Positions 9,797 to 22,300 of a stretch of 64,000 nt of DNA are shown here, in pieces; within the stretch, counting starts at the first letter, position 1; each line of letters begins with the position of its first letter. The translations under genes were made by a program, and so were the position numbers. The stretch is from Ophthalmolycus amberensis (Eukaryota; Chordata; Actinopteri; Perciformes; Zoarcidae): assembly GCA_024529925.1 (NCBI GenBank), contig JAFEUB010000333.1, forward strand, positions 37,501 through 101,500, read 5' to 3'. The notes under the pieces are model-generated. The model ran no database searches. It was not told the DNA's origin and worked only from the letters and a program-made list of their open reading frames with translations.

Positions 9797-10469
9797 GTAG
9801 TGAACGCCTGTCACTGATTTATTTTTATTCCTATTATCACACCTTGTTTTCTAGAGAAGTTCTTCCTCATAAGTTTGACTTCATGGTGAAATAGCCTTTG
9901 CACAAAAACAAGGGACACTTTGTGTCTCCGTCAAAGTGAAAGGTGTCATGCACAGGATTTGGCGGCCTCTAGTGGTGAGGATTGCAATCAAGGGAAACTT
10001 CTACTGTGTGCTAAACCTGTAGGTATAATGGTGTATTAGAGGCATTGTAGGAAAAATAAATACATTTCTGAGCGGTCGGAGAGGGTAATATTCTGAGGAA
10101 AAAAATACTTTTAGTTTTTTATCCTAAATTTATGATTTTATAATCTCGCAAATTGGTGATTTTTTTTCTTGTAAATTGACACATCTCTGACAATATCCAC
10201 ATTTTCTTTCTCATAAATGAACAACTTTAATATATTATATTTAGTATTTATGTGTAGATATGAACGTCACATTCTAAGGTAACGAAAACACAACGTTTCT
10301 TATTGTCAGGAAAAAGAAAACAACTTTATGAATATCATATTTCACTCCTGTCAATACGTCCCCCTAAATGCTGCACACTGTTCCTTGAAGCAATCTTCCT
10401 GATGAGGCAGTGTCTCTGGAAATTAGATTTTGTTTCAGCCTTAACTTGCATACTTTCTCTCACGACTGC
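9797..10469. other. Spacer between kelch-like remnants
   Basis: AT-rich, non-coding. Includes GGCGGCCTCTAGTGGTGAGG (9961-9980), a common fish repeat motif. Confidence 0.4.
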
Positions 10470-10616
10470 CGTCATGAGATCATCACCAAGGAGAGTTTGG
10501 AAATGGACCCTGCAGACAATGTGTGGACGGTGGTGGAAAGACGAGCCGCCGTGCATGACGGCTATGACGTCTGTCTGGTGGCGAACCTCAATCCTCGAGA
10601 CCTCATCACAGCCTAA
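10470..10616 (+). pseudogene. Kelch-like C-terminal exon remnant
   Basis: The open frame reads ESLEMDPADNVWTVVERR, then DGYDVCLVANLNPRDLITA and stop. The pattern E..DP..N.WT..E is a final kelch blade followed by a gene-specific tail. It lies 0.7 kb from the other kelch piece in the same orientation, so both probably come from one processed-down or decayed gene. It ends about 90 bp before the 26-bp satellite array. Confidence 0.5.
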
Positions 10617-10704
10617 TTCATCTGCGCCTGACTCTCAGCAACAACAATGCTCGGAGCCAGGATCTGTGGGAAAAGAGCTTCTGTCCTCTTAACCCTCATG
10701 CAGC

Positions 10705-12587
10705 TTGACCTTGGTTAAAGATTGGTTTAATTTATAAACTTTAAAGATTGGTTTAGTTTATATACTTTAAAGATTGGTTTAATTTATAAACTTTAAAGAT
10801 TGGTTTAGTTTATAAACTTTAAAGATTGGTTTAGTTTATAAACTTTAAAGATTGGTTTAGTTTATAAACTTTAAAGATTGGTTTAGTTTATAAACTTTAA
10901 AGATTGGTTTAGTTTATAAACTTTAAAGATTGGTTTAGTTTATAAACTTTAAAGATTGGTTTAGTTTATAAACTTTAAAGATTGGTTTAGTTTATAAACT
11001 TTAAAGATTGGTTTAGTTTATAAACTTTAAAGATTGGTTTAGTTTATAAACTTTAAAGATTGGTTTAGTTTATAAACTTTAAAGATTGGTTTAGTTTATA
11101 TACTTTAAAGCTTGGTTTAGTTTATAAACTTTAAAGATTGGTTTAGTTTATAAACTTTAAAGATTGGTTTAGTTCATAAACTTTAAAGCTTGGTTTAGTT
11201 TATAAACTTTAAAGATTGGTTTAGTTTATAAACTTTAAAGCTTGGTTTAGTTTATAAACGTTAAAGCTTGGTTTAGTTTATATACTTTAAAGCTTGGTTT
11301 AGTTTATAAACTTTAAAGCTTGGTTTAGTTTATATACTTTAAAGCTTGGTTTAGTTTATATACTTTAAAGATTGGTTTAGTTTATAAACTTTAAAGATTG
11401 GTTTAGTTTATAAACTTTAAAGATTGGTTTAGTTTATAAACTTTAAAGATTGGTTTAGTTTATAAACTTTAAAGATTGGTTTAGTTTATAAACTTTAAAG
11501 ATTGGTTTAGTTTATATACTTTAAAGCTTGGTTTAGTTTATAAACTTTAAAGATTGGTTTAGTTTATAAACTTTGAAGCTTGGTTTAGTTTATAAACTTT
11601 AAAGATTGGTTTAGTTTATAAACTTTGAAGCTTGGTTTAGTTTATAAACTTTAAAGATTGGTTTAGTTTATAAACTTTAAAGATTGGTTTAGTTTATAAA
11701 CTTTAAAGCTTGGTTTAGTTTATAAACGTTAAAGCTTGGTTTAGTTTATATACTTTAAAGCTTGGTTTAGTTTATAAACTTTAAAGCTTGGTTTAGTTTA
11801 TATACTTTAAAGCTTGGTTTAGTTTATATACTTTAAAGCTTGGTTTAGTTGATCAACTTTAAAGATTGGTTTAGTTCATAAACTTTAAAGATTGGTTTAG
11901 TTCATAAACTTTAAAGATTGGTTTAGTTTATAAACTTTAAAGATTGGTTTAGTTTATAAACTTTAAAGATTGGTTTAGTTTATAAACTTTAAAGCTTGGT
12001 TTAGTTCATAAACTTTAAAGATTGGTTTAGTTTATAAACTTTAAAGATTGGTTTAGTTTATAAACTTTAAAGCTTGGTTTAGTTCATAAACTTTAAAGAT
12101 TGGTTTAGTTCATAAACTTTAAAGCTTGGTTTAGTTTATAAACTTTAAAGATTGGTTTAGTTCATAAACTTTAAAGATTGGTTTAGTTTATAAACTTTAA
12201 AGCTTGGTTTAGTTTATAAACTTTAAAGCTTGGTTTAGTTCATAAACTTTAAAGATTGGTTTAGTTTATAAACTTTAAAGATTGGTTTAGTTTATAAACT
12301 TTAAAGATTGGTTTAGTTTATAAACTTTAAAGCTTGGTTTAATTTATATACTTTAAAGCTTGGTTTAGTTTATATACTTTAAAGCTTGGTTTAGTTTATA
12401 TACTTTAAAGCTTGATTTAGTTTATAAACTTTAAAGCTTGGTTTAGTTTATAAACTTTAAAGCTTGGTTTAGTTCATAAACTTTAAAGATTGGTTTAGTT
12501 TATAAACTTTAAAGCTTGGTTTAGTTTATAAACTTTAAAGCTTGGTTTAGTTTATAAACTTTAAAGCTTGGTTTAGTTTATAAACGA
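10705..12587. repeat. 26-bp minisatellite array, about 72 units
   Basis: Head-to-tail copies of TTTAAAGATTGGTTTAGTTT followed by ATAAAC. Recurrent variants are AGATTGG/AGCTTGG (the latter creates AAGCTT) and TATAAAC/TATATAC/CATAAAC. A rare AAACGTTAAAG variant occurs at 11260 and 11728, 468 bp (18 units) apart, each followed by the same string of variant units. This is a higher-order duplication. Confidence 0.97.
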
Positions 12588-14240
12588 CTCATGGTTAAAT
12601 GAAACCAGTGTTGTCTGTTGCTATGAGACAGGATGTAAACTGCAGCCTCTGGTGTCACACACTTCCTCCAGCTTTGCTTCATGGATCACATCATCACCAA
12701 ACAAAACATATTCCGCGTCTTAAAAGAATAGCTTGCCATTTGGGGGAGTATGCTAATTCGTTGGCTATCTGTTTACCTCTGTTTCCAGTCCTTGTGCTAA
12801 GCTAAGCTAAGCTAAGCATCTCCGGGTCCAGCTTCATATTGAACAGACAGATATGAGAGTGATGTTGATCTTCTCTGTCAGCAAGAACGCAATTAAGCAT
12901 ATTCCCCAAAACGTCAAACTATTTCTAGGTCCTCTATACCGGATCAAGAGCATTTATATGCCATCAAACAACTATCGTCGATGTAAAGATATGAAGGAGT
13001 AATGTCTACGAGCAGAGGATGAAGTCTGTCTCCCTCTGTTGTTATCAGAGCTTCTCTTTCTTTACCGGGTCAGCTGTGTGTGCATTTTGGTGAATGTTAG
13101 TCTCTCTGTTGTGCGCTGTTTGCACCGTTAGCGTTAGCGCTGTTAGTACCGTTAGCTCTGTTTGCACCGTTAGCGCTGTTAGTACCGTTAGCGCTGTTTG
13201 CACCGTTAGCGCTGTTTGCACCGTTAGCGCTGTTTGCGCCGTCAGCTCACAGCCGCCGGCTCAGCCGTCACCATGTTGAGAGCCGTGTAGAGGCAATCGA
13301 TATGCCCTGAAGTCCATATTGAGCACATTTAAGCTGTAAAGTGTTTTTAAAGAAGTTACTTCATGAGCATCCTACCATCTGAAGGAGTGATGCAGAGTGT
13401 CTATAATTAATAATTAATCAACAGAAACTTACATCCAAAAGTTCACCTACAAAACCAAAAATGAATTCTCGTAAATTGGACGTTAATTGCTTTTCATCCT
13501 TATAAAGCGTATTCCTGATCGGTAAAGCACAAATAAATGATTCACTGACTGTTCCACTGACATTTCAGTGGTCCTGTAATCCTACTTTATAATCGCTTAT
13601 AAAGTTTTAGTTACAGACAGGTTTACCTGTTACGTTGCCTTAGATCAGCCACCTTTTATATCCTAAATATAACAAATGATTGCAACCCTGCATTCTCACC
13701 AACCACCACTACCTTCTCCTTCTCTCTGACTTCAAAGTCCTCCAGGATTTATGTTTCTTTCTGAGCTCACCGCATGATAAAGCATCCACCAACATGTCTG
13801 ACTGAAGCTTTGATTCAGGCTGAGTGACCCGCATGACATTCCTCACATGCCTTCATGCCCGACAGATACAAGCAGCCTTCCGAGAACCCGCAATGATCCC
13901 AGTGACTGTGACGCGCCAGGATGTTGTCGATGAGCGAATGTTTCTTTCTTGGGAATGAGGAGGCTCCGCCCATCGCTCCGGACCATGTGGTTCCCCACAT
14001 CGCTCCTGTTGCTGCTGTGCAAAGGGGAGGGTGAAGGAGGAGTGCTGCTCCAATGTACCCGATGGATTCTCTGGATGTGTCGACTGGTTGGTGGCTTTGA
14101 TAACGAATCTATTTGGGCACCTGCTGGGTCTCTAACTTTAGCTGCAGCTTGCGCAGTCATCAACGTGATTTGGGGGGGATGAGGGGGGTTCCAGTCCAGG
14201 TGAAAGGCTGCTCCTTCTGACAGGTGGTGCGCAAGAGAGG
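12588..14240. other. Upstream region of the kinase gene, no other gene seen
   Basis: Contains GCTAAGCTAAGCTAAGCTAAGC at about 12799 and a GTTAGCGCTGTTTGCACC minisatellite (13115-13245). Sequence becomes GC-richer from about 13830 towards the kinase start codon, where promoter and 5' UTR are expected. No TATA box was convincing. Confidence 0.5.
13110..13250. repeat. GTTAGCGCTGTTTGCACC minisatellite
   Basis: About six imperfect units with alternating GCGCTGTTTGCACC and GCGCTGTTAGTACC. Confidence 0.85.
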
Positions 14241-14486
14241 ATGGGCAGACGCGAGGCGGACAGCAGAGGCGCGATGAGCACCAGCGACCGCTCCGAGCTC
14301 GGCTGCCTGCGGGACGCGGCGTCCACGGAGGAGTCCCCGAGGCCGGACAGCGCGGAGGCGGCGATGGAGGTGAAGAAGCACCAGCACAAGCACAACCTGA
14401 AGCACCGCTACGAGGTGATGGAGACTCTGGGGAGAGGCACGTACGGCAAAGTGAAGAAGGCGGTGGAGAGAGCGAGCCTGAGGACG
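14241..14486 (+). CDS. nuak1: nuak1-like exon 1 (residues 1-82)
   Basis: Acidic, low-complexity N-terminus, then KKHQHKHNLKHRYEVMETLG and the glycine loop GRGTYGKVKKA. HKHNLKHRYE is the NUAK-specific lead-in to the kinase domain. Ends in phase 0 at ACG before GTGAGT. Confidence 0.9.
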
Positions 14487-14539
14487 GTGAGTGTTGGAGA
14501 ACATCAGGAAGCTGCGTGTCTGCAGGATGCTCTCTTTAA

Positions 14540-14580
<41 letters not shown>

Positions 14581-14803
14581 ATATGCACATGATGATGGTT
14601 AATGTGCATATTATACATATATATATATACATATATAATATGTATATATATATTTAATATGCACATGATGATGGTTGATGTGCATGAACCTGTTTGTGGA
14701 AATGTTTGATCTCTTAACCTTGTTTGTGCACACAGCTTTATTGCTGCTCCAAGAATATTAAATATTAATTTGGACGTGAAGTTAAGATCCTGCGTGTGTG
14801 TGT

Positions 14804-14834
<31 letters not shown>

Positions 14835-14848
14835 GGGTGTGTGTATGT

Positions 14849-14889
<41 letters not shown>

Positions 14890-15055
14890 AGCTCATGTGC
14901 TGATGCCGGTCCCAGTTCTTGCTTCCTGTGCTGCCAGGCTGAGATGCCTTTGGTCTGACTCACTCAGCACTTAAACAAGGGGATAAAATTACTACAATAG
15001 GAGGAGACGGACCCTCTTTACCGGAACACAACCACACAGACACACACACACACAA

Positions 15056-15096
<41 letters not shown>

Positions 15097-18000
15097 CAGA
15101 GTCATAATATCATATGTCTCTGTATCCAGGTTAAAAACAGAACGTGGGTTCAATGTCTGCAGTCCGATTTTAATCCCACGGAGCACAAAGAGACAGATAA
15201 ACCCGTCAGCCTCAAATCCCTCTCCTGGTGTCTTTATAGTGAACAAACATGCTGTCATAAGGATCATCTTCACATTGTGGAAGTGAGACCGGCATTATTC
15301 CTTCGGCTGCTTTCACTTTAACTCTGAGAGAAGAGAAAGGACAGACAGCAGGAAGAATATACAGAGAGAGGAGAGAAATGTGTGTGTGTGTGTGTGCGTG
15401 TGCGTGTGTGTGTGCGTGTGTGTGTGCGTGTGTGCGTGTGTGTGTGTCTGTGGGACAAGGGGAAAATGCTGAATTCTTTGAGCCTGTAGCCAGCACATAC
15501 CAAGGATTCTTTGAAACAAAACGGACATTATTTTTGGAAGCAACACCAGGGGGCTGTTGTTTGAGGAGGAGACAGTTTTAGAGACGAGAAGGAGGAAAGA
15601 GAGGAGAAAGTAGGTTTGACGTTACGGTAAAGAGTTGACTTGAGATTGTCCCTGAGTTGTTGTTGACTAATGTACAGGATGAAATGGAAGGAAAGGATGA
15701 TAAGCCGATGGAATGCAGGGTCACTCATCTGAACTGTAGCTCACTTGTGGCTGCAGAGCCTCGACAGTAACGGGGTGCCAGGTTGCTATTTGCAACCATT
15801 TTGTCAAATTTGGCCACCGGTTCTTGGCTTTTCGCTGCCATCAGTGGCAACACTTTTTAAACAGATAAACAAAGTAGGAACAGCAAAACACGCTCCCCAA
15901 AATAAATAGATGTTATGATACTTGTTGAATTAGTAATATTGTGTGCGTCGGTGCGTTTACAGGCATCGTTTCTTCAGAGGCGATGGCGACGCAAAGAACC
16001 AGATGAACCTGAGAAACAAAAAGATGGGCGAGCTCACTAGTTAACTAGCGTGATCTGGAGATGGACAAGCTAGCCAACTAGCTACACGTCTGGTTTGGCT
16101 GTAGCATTACAACATGCTCCTCCACTGCACACATTCTCTCATGAAGAGAGCACATTTGGATGAACAATGAGACATTGTTAGTCAGAAGGATGCTTTAGAG
16201 GTCCTGTTGTGACGCATGCACAAGGGTGAGATCATTCACGCACAGACACACTTCCTCTGCACACGTGCCCCTTTAAACAGCGCTCTTAGTGCCCTGAGGG
16301 CTGAACAATGGCCGGTGTGTGTCTCTCCTCTCCGTGCTCTACTCATCTGGCCTTAATGCCCAGTCACAGCTGAGATGGACAGTAAAATACAAGCTTTTCT
16401 TGCCCTGAGTCTGCACTTTGACATACTTTATCCATTCCTTTCACCTGTCCTGTTACCTGCCGCCTTCCTCTTCCATGCTCCTTATTTCACACTCTCCCCT
16501 TCCTTTTGACATGTTGCTTTTCCAGCCATCAGGTATTTCGGTCACAAAAGCATGCAAGCAAACACACGGTGATAGCTCCCCAACCACTGAATATCTGCAG
16601 CCTAATGTCTGACCAAGCGCCCAGTACCCCTGTCCATCAGTCTGGACTGGAATGTCTGCTGATGTGATGGAAATCCTCATACTTCAGCACTTGTTCCCAA
16701 AAAACCTGAATATTCTCCTTCGCTGGTCAGCGTCACATCCGTTGTAGAAGGTCAGCTCAGTCCCGAGAGTTCCCTGGAGTGTGTTTGTGTTGCATAACCA
16801 CTGAGGTTGATGGAGCGTGTGAATTGTATCCTCCGATGTCTCGTAGACGTTTTCTTTTTCCCGGCAGCTGAGAATGCTGGGGTGGTGACCCCTGCTCGCC
16901 ATTAGGGACATTATCTGGTTTGACAGAATTATATAGAGTATGACCAATGAATAGTCTAATATTGGTCAATTAGGGGACAGCTTAACGTCAACCATTACAA
17001 AGTAGCCTCATCTGCACATTGTATCAAAGCTTTGTTGTCCTTCTGTCAGCTCATAGTATTTCTAAAGAGGACACCCTGATGTCTGTTTATTTGTCTGCCT
17101 CTGTCTCTGTATGGAGCCAGTCTGGTGACAGTAACTCTATCCAAAGAGGTTTAGGGATCATGTTGTTTGTTTTGGTGTGTATGTGTGTGTTGGGGGGGTT
17201 ACATCAGGGTACCGTGAGTGTCTGGGATTAATGAAACGGAGTGTGAACAGTGCAGCTGTCAACCTTCTGCCTCTGAGCGTGCTCAGATCACAGAGGATCT
17301 GCTCTCACACACCCAGCCCTTAAAACCCACATGATCACCTCTAATACCCACAGAGTGAGCGTATCATTGTATCGGCAGTATGTCTTTGTTTCCATGCATG
17401 GCTTTACGCACGTAATACATCAACTGTGCTTTTATCATTGTTCATCCACTGTTTTGAATGACTTGAGTTGTGAGGGAGGTGAAGGGGGAAAGTTACTACA
17501 TGGAACTTTCATTTAGTATTGGTTCTGTTGGTCCCTGTGGACTAACGTGGTAGTGTCTCTGAGCACCAGACTCTTTAGAAAACCTCTCATTTTACTGCAG
17601 CAGGGTCTGACAGTCTGCCCCTCTCAGTCCTGGTTCTGGTTCTCCCGTGCCTCCCTTCCCTCCAGCGGGTCCAGCAGTATGTCCTGGGTCTCCAGCGTGG
17701 TGTCGGTGTCGGCCCCCAGAGAGGAGAAGCGCTGCTCCTGGAGAAGGAGGAGGAGGAGGAGGAGATGCTGCTGCTGCCGGGAGCTGAGCTCTCCTCCTCC
17801 CTCCGGAGCTCCGACTGAAGGTCCTGCAGGTCCAAGGATCTGTTCACGGTGAACCGGTCTCTGCTGGAGGATCTGGGTCTGTCCATGGTGGACTGGTCTC
17901 TGCTGGAGGATCTGGGTCTGTCCATGGTGGACTGGTCTCTGATGGAGTCTGAGCTGAAGGAGTTTCTAGTGAACCTGCATGAGTTCATCTGGTTTCACCA

Positions 18001-19289
18001 GAATCCGACCCGGTGGCCCCGATGACGAGCATTAAGAATAACTCTATAGAAACAGACCATCTTCTCTCTGATGGTCTCTTTACTGATGGAGGTCTGATAA
18101 AGGATCAGGACTACACTGAGACTGGTTCACAACCAGTTTAAAGTTCCTCACAGTAACTCTAACTTGTGCGTCTTCGTTCTCAGGTGGCGATCAAGTCGAT
18201 CCGCAAAGAGCACATCACAGACGACCTGGACAGAATTCACATCCAGAGAGAGATCGAGATCACGGCCTCGCTGAGGCACTCCAACATCATACGCTTCCAC
18301 GAGGGTGAGTCTGCAAACACAACCAAACCAAGACAAGATGACCTCTGGACCAAATGTGAATCGTTATTTAGTCCCATCACCAGACACCTGAATGTTCCAA
18401 AGAAAGTTACATGAGACAAAGTCACGCAGATTTAAATTAATAATCCGGATTAGTGGTGCTGTGAAATCAAAGTGTGTCATGTATCACTCTAGAACCCAAC
18501 ATAAAGAGTTATACTGACAACCATCTGTGAAAGGCTCCACCCAGAGCCCCCTATGAGAGGTTCTATGGAAAACCCTTCTAGGGTCCATTGGTTCCCCCCA
18601 GAACCCTCTCTGGAGGTTCCATCAAGGGTACTAAAAATAACTTACTCTGAAAGTTCTACCAAGAACCCTTTCAAGGGTTTCGTTGACAATCCAACCAGGG
18701 CGTTCTGAGGAGAAACCTTTTATAGTCCAGGGGTTGTATCCAGAACCCACCCCGTGGGTTCTACAGAGAACCCTTTTTATATTCATTGGGTTTTATCTAG
18801 AACCCTAAAGGACTAATGTGTTGCAGTGCATCCCACAAAAGTCCTAGTTCACAATCAGAGTTTTTCGGGGCGTCTGGTTCTGGATATTAGGCGTTCCCCT
18901 TTAACAGCAATGCTGTCAACAATCCTTGAAGAACTCTTTCTTCCAAAAAAGGGTTCTTCGGATGAAAATGGTTCTTAATGGAACCCTTAGTCTCACAAAG
19001 AACTCCTGAAAACCCCTTTCTTCATCAAGTGACCAACAGTGTGCCCGGTTTCTGGTTCCTTCTTGTTTAAATAGATGCTCAACTCGTATCAACACATTTG
19101 CATAACACCGACCGGTGGCTGTTTCCTGTGCAGTGTTTGAGAGCCGGGATAAGATCGTGATTGTGATGGAGTTCGCCAGCAGGGGAGAGCTGTACGACTA
19201 CATCCAGGAGAGGAGGCGACTGCCTGAATCAGAAGCCAGAAGCATCTTCAGACAAATCACCTCCGCTGTCCACTACTGCCACAAGGTTT

Positions 19290-19363
<74 letters not shown>

Positions 19364-22300
19364 TGTTGCCTGGATTGTCTTTTTTACAGTCACACACTGA
19401 CACATGTATCAAACGCGTTGCCATCCTCCCCTCCACACCTCTGTAAAACCCTGTTTGTTTGGTTCCTTGCTTTTTTTTATTGTTGTGTACATAAAACCAA
19501 CAGCCGTGAGGATCTGTGCCTCGCAGTCAGGTGAGCCGGATATGAAAGAAATGTTTTTGTTTTCATATCGTTCTTACTTTGGCATCCTGAATTTAATGTG
19601 AGGGATTCACAGAGAAGCCAGAGATTACCATTCAGCTCCTGTAGTCGACGGGGAGGTGGAGTTTGTGCTCCTTAAATGCCCTCAAGTATTGTCCCAAAAT
19701 AGACATGAATGTTCCAGTATGAATGAATTATTGAATGTGCCTCTGAGGTATGCAGGGGGGGGGGGGGGTGAGGCTTCAAAAGAAGAATGAAAATAATTCA
19801 GTCTTTTTCTTTGGTATTTTTTGTTGCTATTCTCCGAATCTGTTCATTTAAATGTAGCAAAGAATAATAACGTGGTTAACCACATTGATTTGTCTTCTGC
19901 TTTACTTCCTGTGCCTTGCACACACACACACACACACACACACACAGGCTTACATACTGTACATACTGTGCACAAAACATCGTCTAAGGTCAGGGGTTCA
20001 TTTCCTCCGCTGAAGTGGAGGATGTCATTAACTGCAGAGAGGACGGAGCTCATTAGGCTCATTGGGCTCATTGGGCTCATTGGGCTCATTGGGCTCATTA
20101 GGCTCATTAGGCTCATTAGGCTCATTGGGCTCATTGGGCTCATTAGGCTTATTGGGCTCATTAGGCTCATTGGGCTCATTGGGCTTATTGGGCTCATTAG
20201 GCTCATTAGGCTCATTGGGCTCATTGGGCTCATTGGGCTCATTGGGCTTATTGGGCTCATTAGGCTCATTAGGCTCATTGGGCTCATTGGGCTCATTAGG
20301 CTCTGGCTTTAAGAGAAACTCACAGCAGCAGCTGGAGCGTTTCTGGGTGGTCACAGTTATTCGTCAGTTATCTATAACGATTGTCTCTTCTTATGATCTA
20401 CCAAAGATACAGAACCATTCGGGGCCGTTCACATGTTGTGTTTAATAACGCTTGAAAAACGCTTTCATCGTTTTAACCAAGGTGCTTGGGTGGGTTTGCG
20501 CGACTGTCTCGCCTGATGATGAAGCTGCGGTAATGTAGCAGTAAGCCTCGCTGACTAATCTACACTAAGATAAATGACTTTCCAGCAGCATAAATCCCTC
20601 ACGGGAGCTTTGCTGCTTGATTTGTTTGGGACAGTTTTTCTGACCTTTAAACCGGTTGTTGTGACGTCGTTGGACTTAATTAATCTCGTAAAATATTCCG
20701 TGGGACGGATCATAAAGATCCGCTTCTCCGATATTTACGGAAGAAAGAAAAGATATCTTCCAGCTCTGGTTGTTCCTCGTCACATGACATGCGGTGCACG
20801 CTGCAGCGTTCCAAAAGTTGGACTTATTTTTTATCTCGATGCGCAGCCGGCTATCCCTGAAAAATAGGCGCTTGGGAACGCTTGAGCGCGCCTTCTGCAC
20901 GTCTACATTGGCATCAATGGATATGAGGGCGCAAAAAAAGGTAAACGGCCCCTTACAAGCTCCGCCAATGGTTTGAAATGGTTTACCCTTCATGTAAAAC
21001 ATCGTAAACATGAGTTTATGGTCTCAATCTCTAGTTTCAAGTCTTCTTCAATACAGCATGATGTTCATTTAGTACATTATGGTCCATTTAGAGTCAAACA
21101 GACCATAAAGCAGGGGATGCTTTATGGTAATAGGTGAAAAATATCCCAGGTAGCGATGGGCTTAATCCAAGATGGTGATGGCCAAAACACCAAACTAGAG
21201 GCTTCATAGCATCAGTCCACAAACCAATGAGTGACGTCACGGTGATTACATCCACTTCTTATATACAGTCTGTGGATTTACTTCGTATTCAACGTCGGGG
21301 AAACTCTTAAAGTGATAGTGATCCTGCAGCGCTTTTCCTCCCATCGAACCTCCGGTGTAGTCTTCCTCACCAACACAAGGCCCGAGTGGAAAGTTAATGG
21401 TCATACAATTATAAATGAAAGGCAAACGCTACGTGCAATCCAGGCTGGGTTTATATTATTACCTTCAGACCCTTCAGTCGAGAGGAAACATCTAACTGTT
21501 AACGGGAGGGAGCAGCAGCACAGGAGCTCATGTGTTCTCCGCTCTCTTGCAGAACGGCGTTGTGCATCGAGACCTCAAGCTGGAGAACATCCTTTTAGAT
21601 CAAGATTTCAACGTAAAGGTAAGATCCACGCCCACTGAGCCTTCATGCCGCTTTCACGAGAACAAAACCGTGACAATGATGCATGTTTCAGGAAAGATGA
21701 ATGAGACCAGATCTTTGTCCCTGGATGAAAAATGGAAAAGTCTTCTGACAAAAGCATTATTGGCCCGAGCGTGAAATACATCTTTCATTAATGGATCATC
21801 CGTAGACCCCCGACTGCTTTTGTTGTGGAACTTGAAGGCGTAGACCTTTAGCAGCTTCACACCGTGCTGCTGGTAATGGATTATCTCACCAGCTCCCAAA
21901 ATACAATGCAAACAAAGTGCACATTCAGAACATGCATTGGATCACTTTCAGACCACAGTCATTTGAATGTGTTCTTCCTCCACGCTCACTGAACCAGCAC
22001 CAGCATACTGCCAGGTCTTATGAAAGAACCCAGGGGGTCATTTTTGCCTTATTTGGGTATCGCTCTCCTGAGGGAGCTGTGCACGGCCGAGGGGAAATGC
22101 CGGGAATCCAGTGGCAATCGCACCGTTAGGAGGGTTTTAATATAAGTTGTCTCCGTCTGTCCATCAAGAGCAAACACGATGTGCAGAAGACACACAGCTA
22201 TGACACAATGTTTGTCTTTGTCACTTTTGAAGTCACAGATTATGATTTAACAATGTACAAAAAATAAATTGTCCTTTTAATGCAGTCATTCCCAAAGACT

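Noticed and set aside
10705..12587. Regular 26-bp repeats considered as a CRISPR-like array
   Set aside because: There are no unique spacers; units are contiguous. The context is a vertebrate nuclear genome.
19844..20354. Open frames of 100-160 codons with tripeptide repeats
   Set aside because: Caused by the 9-bp repeat in a kinase intron.
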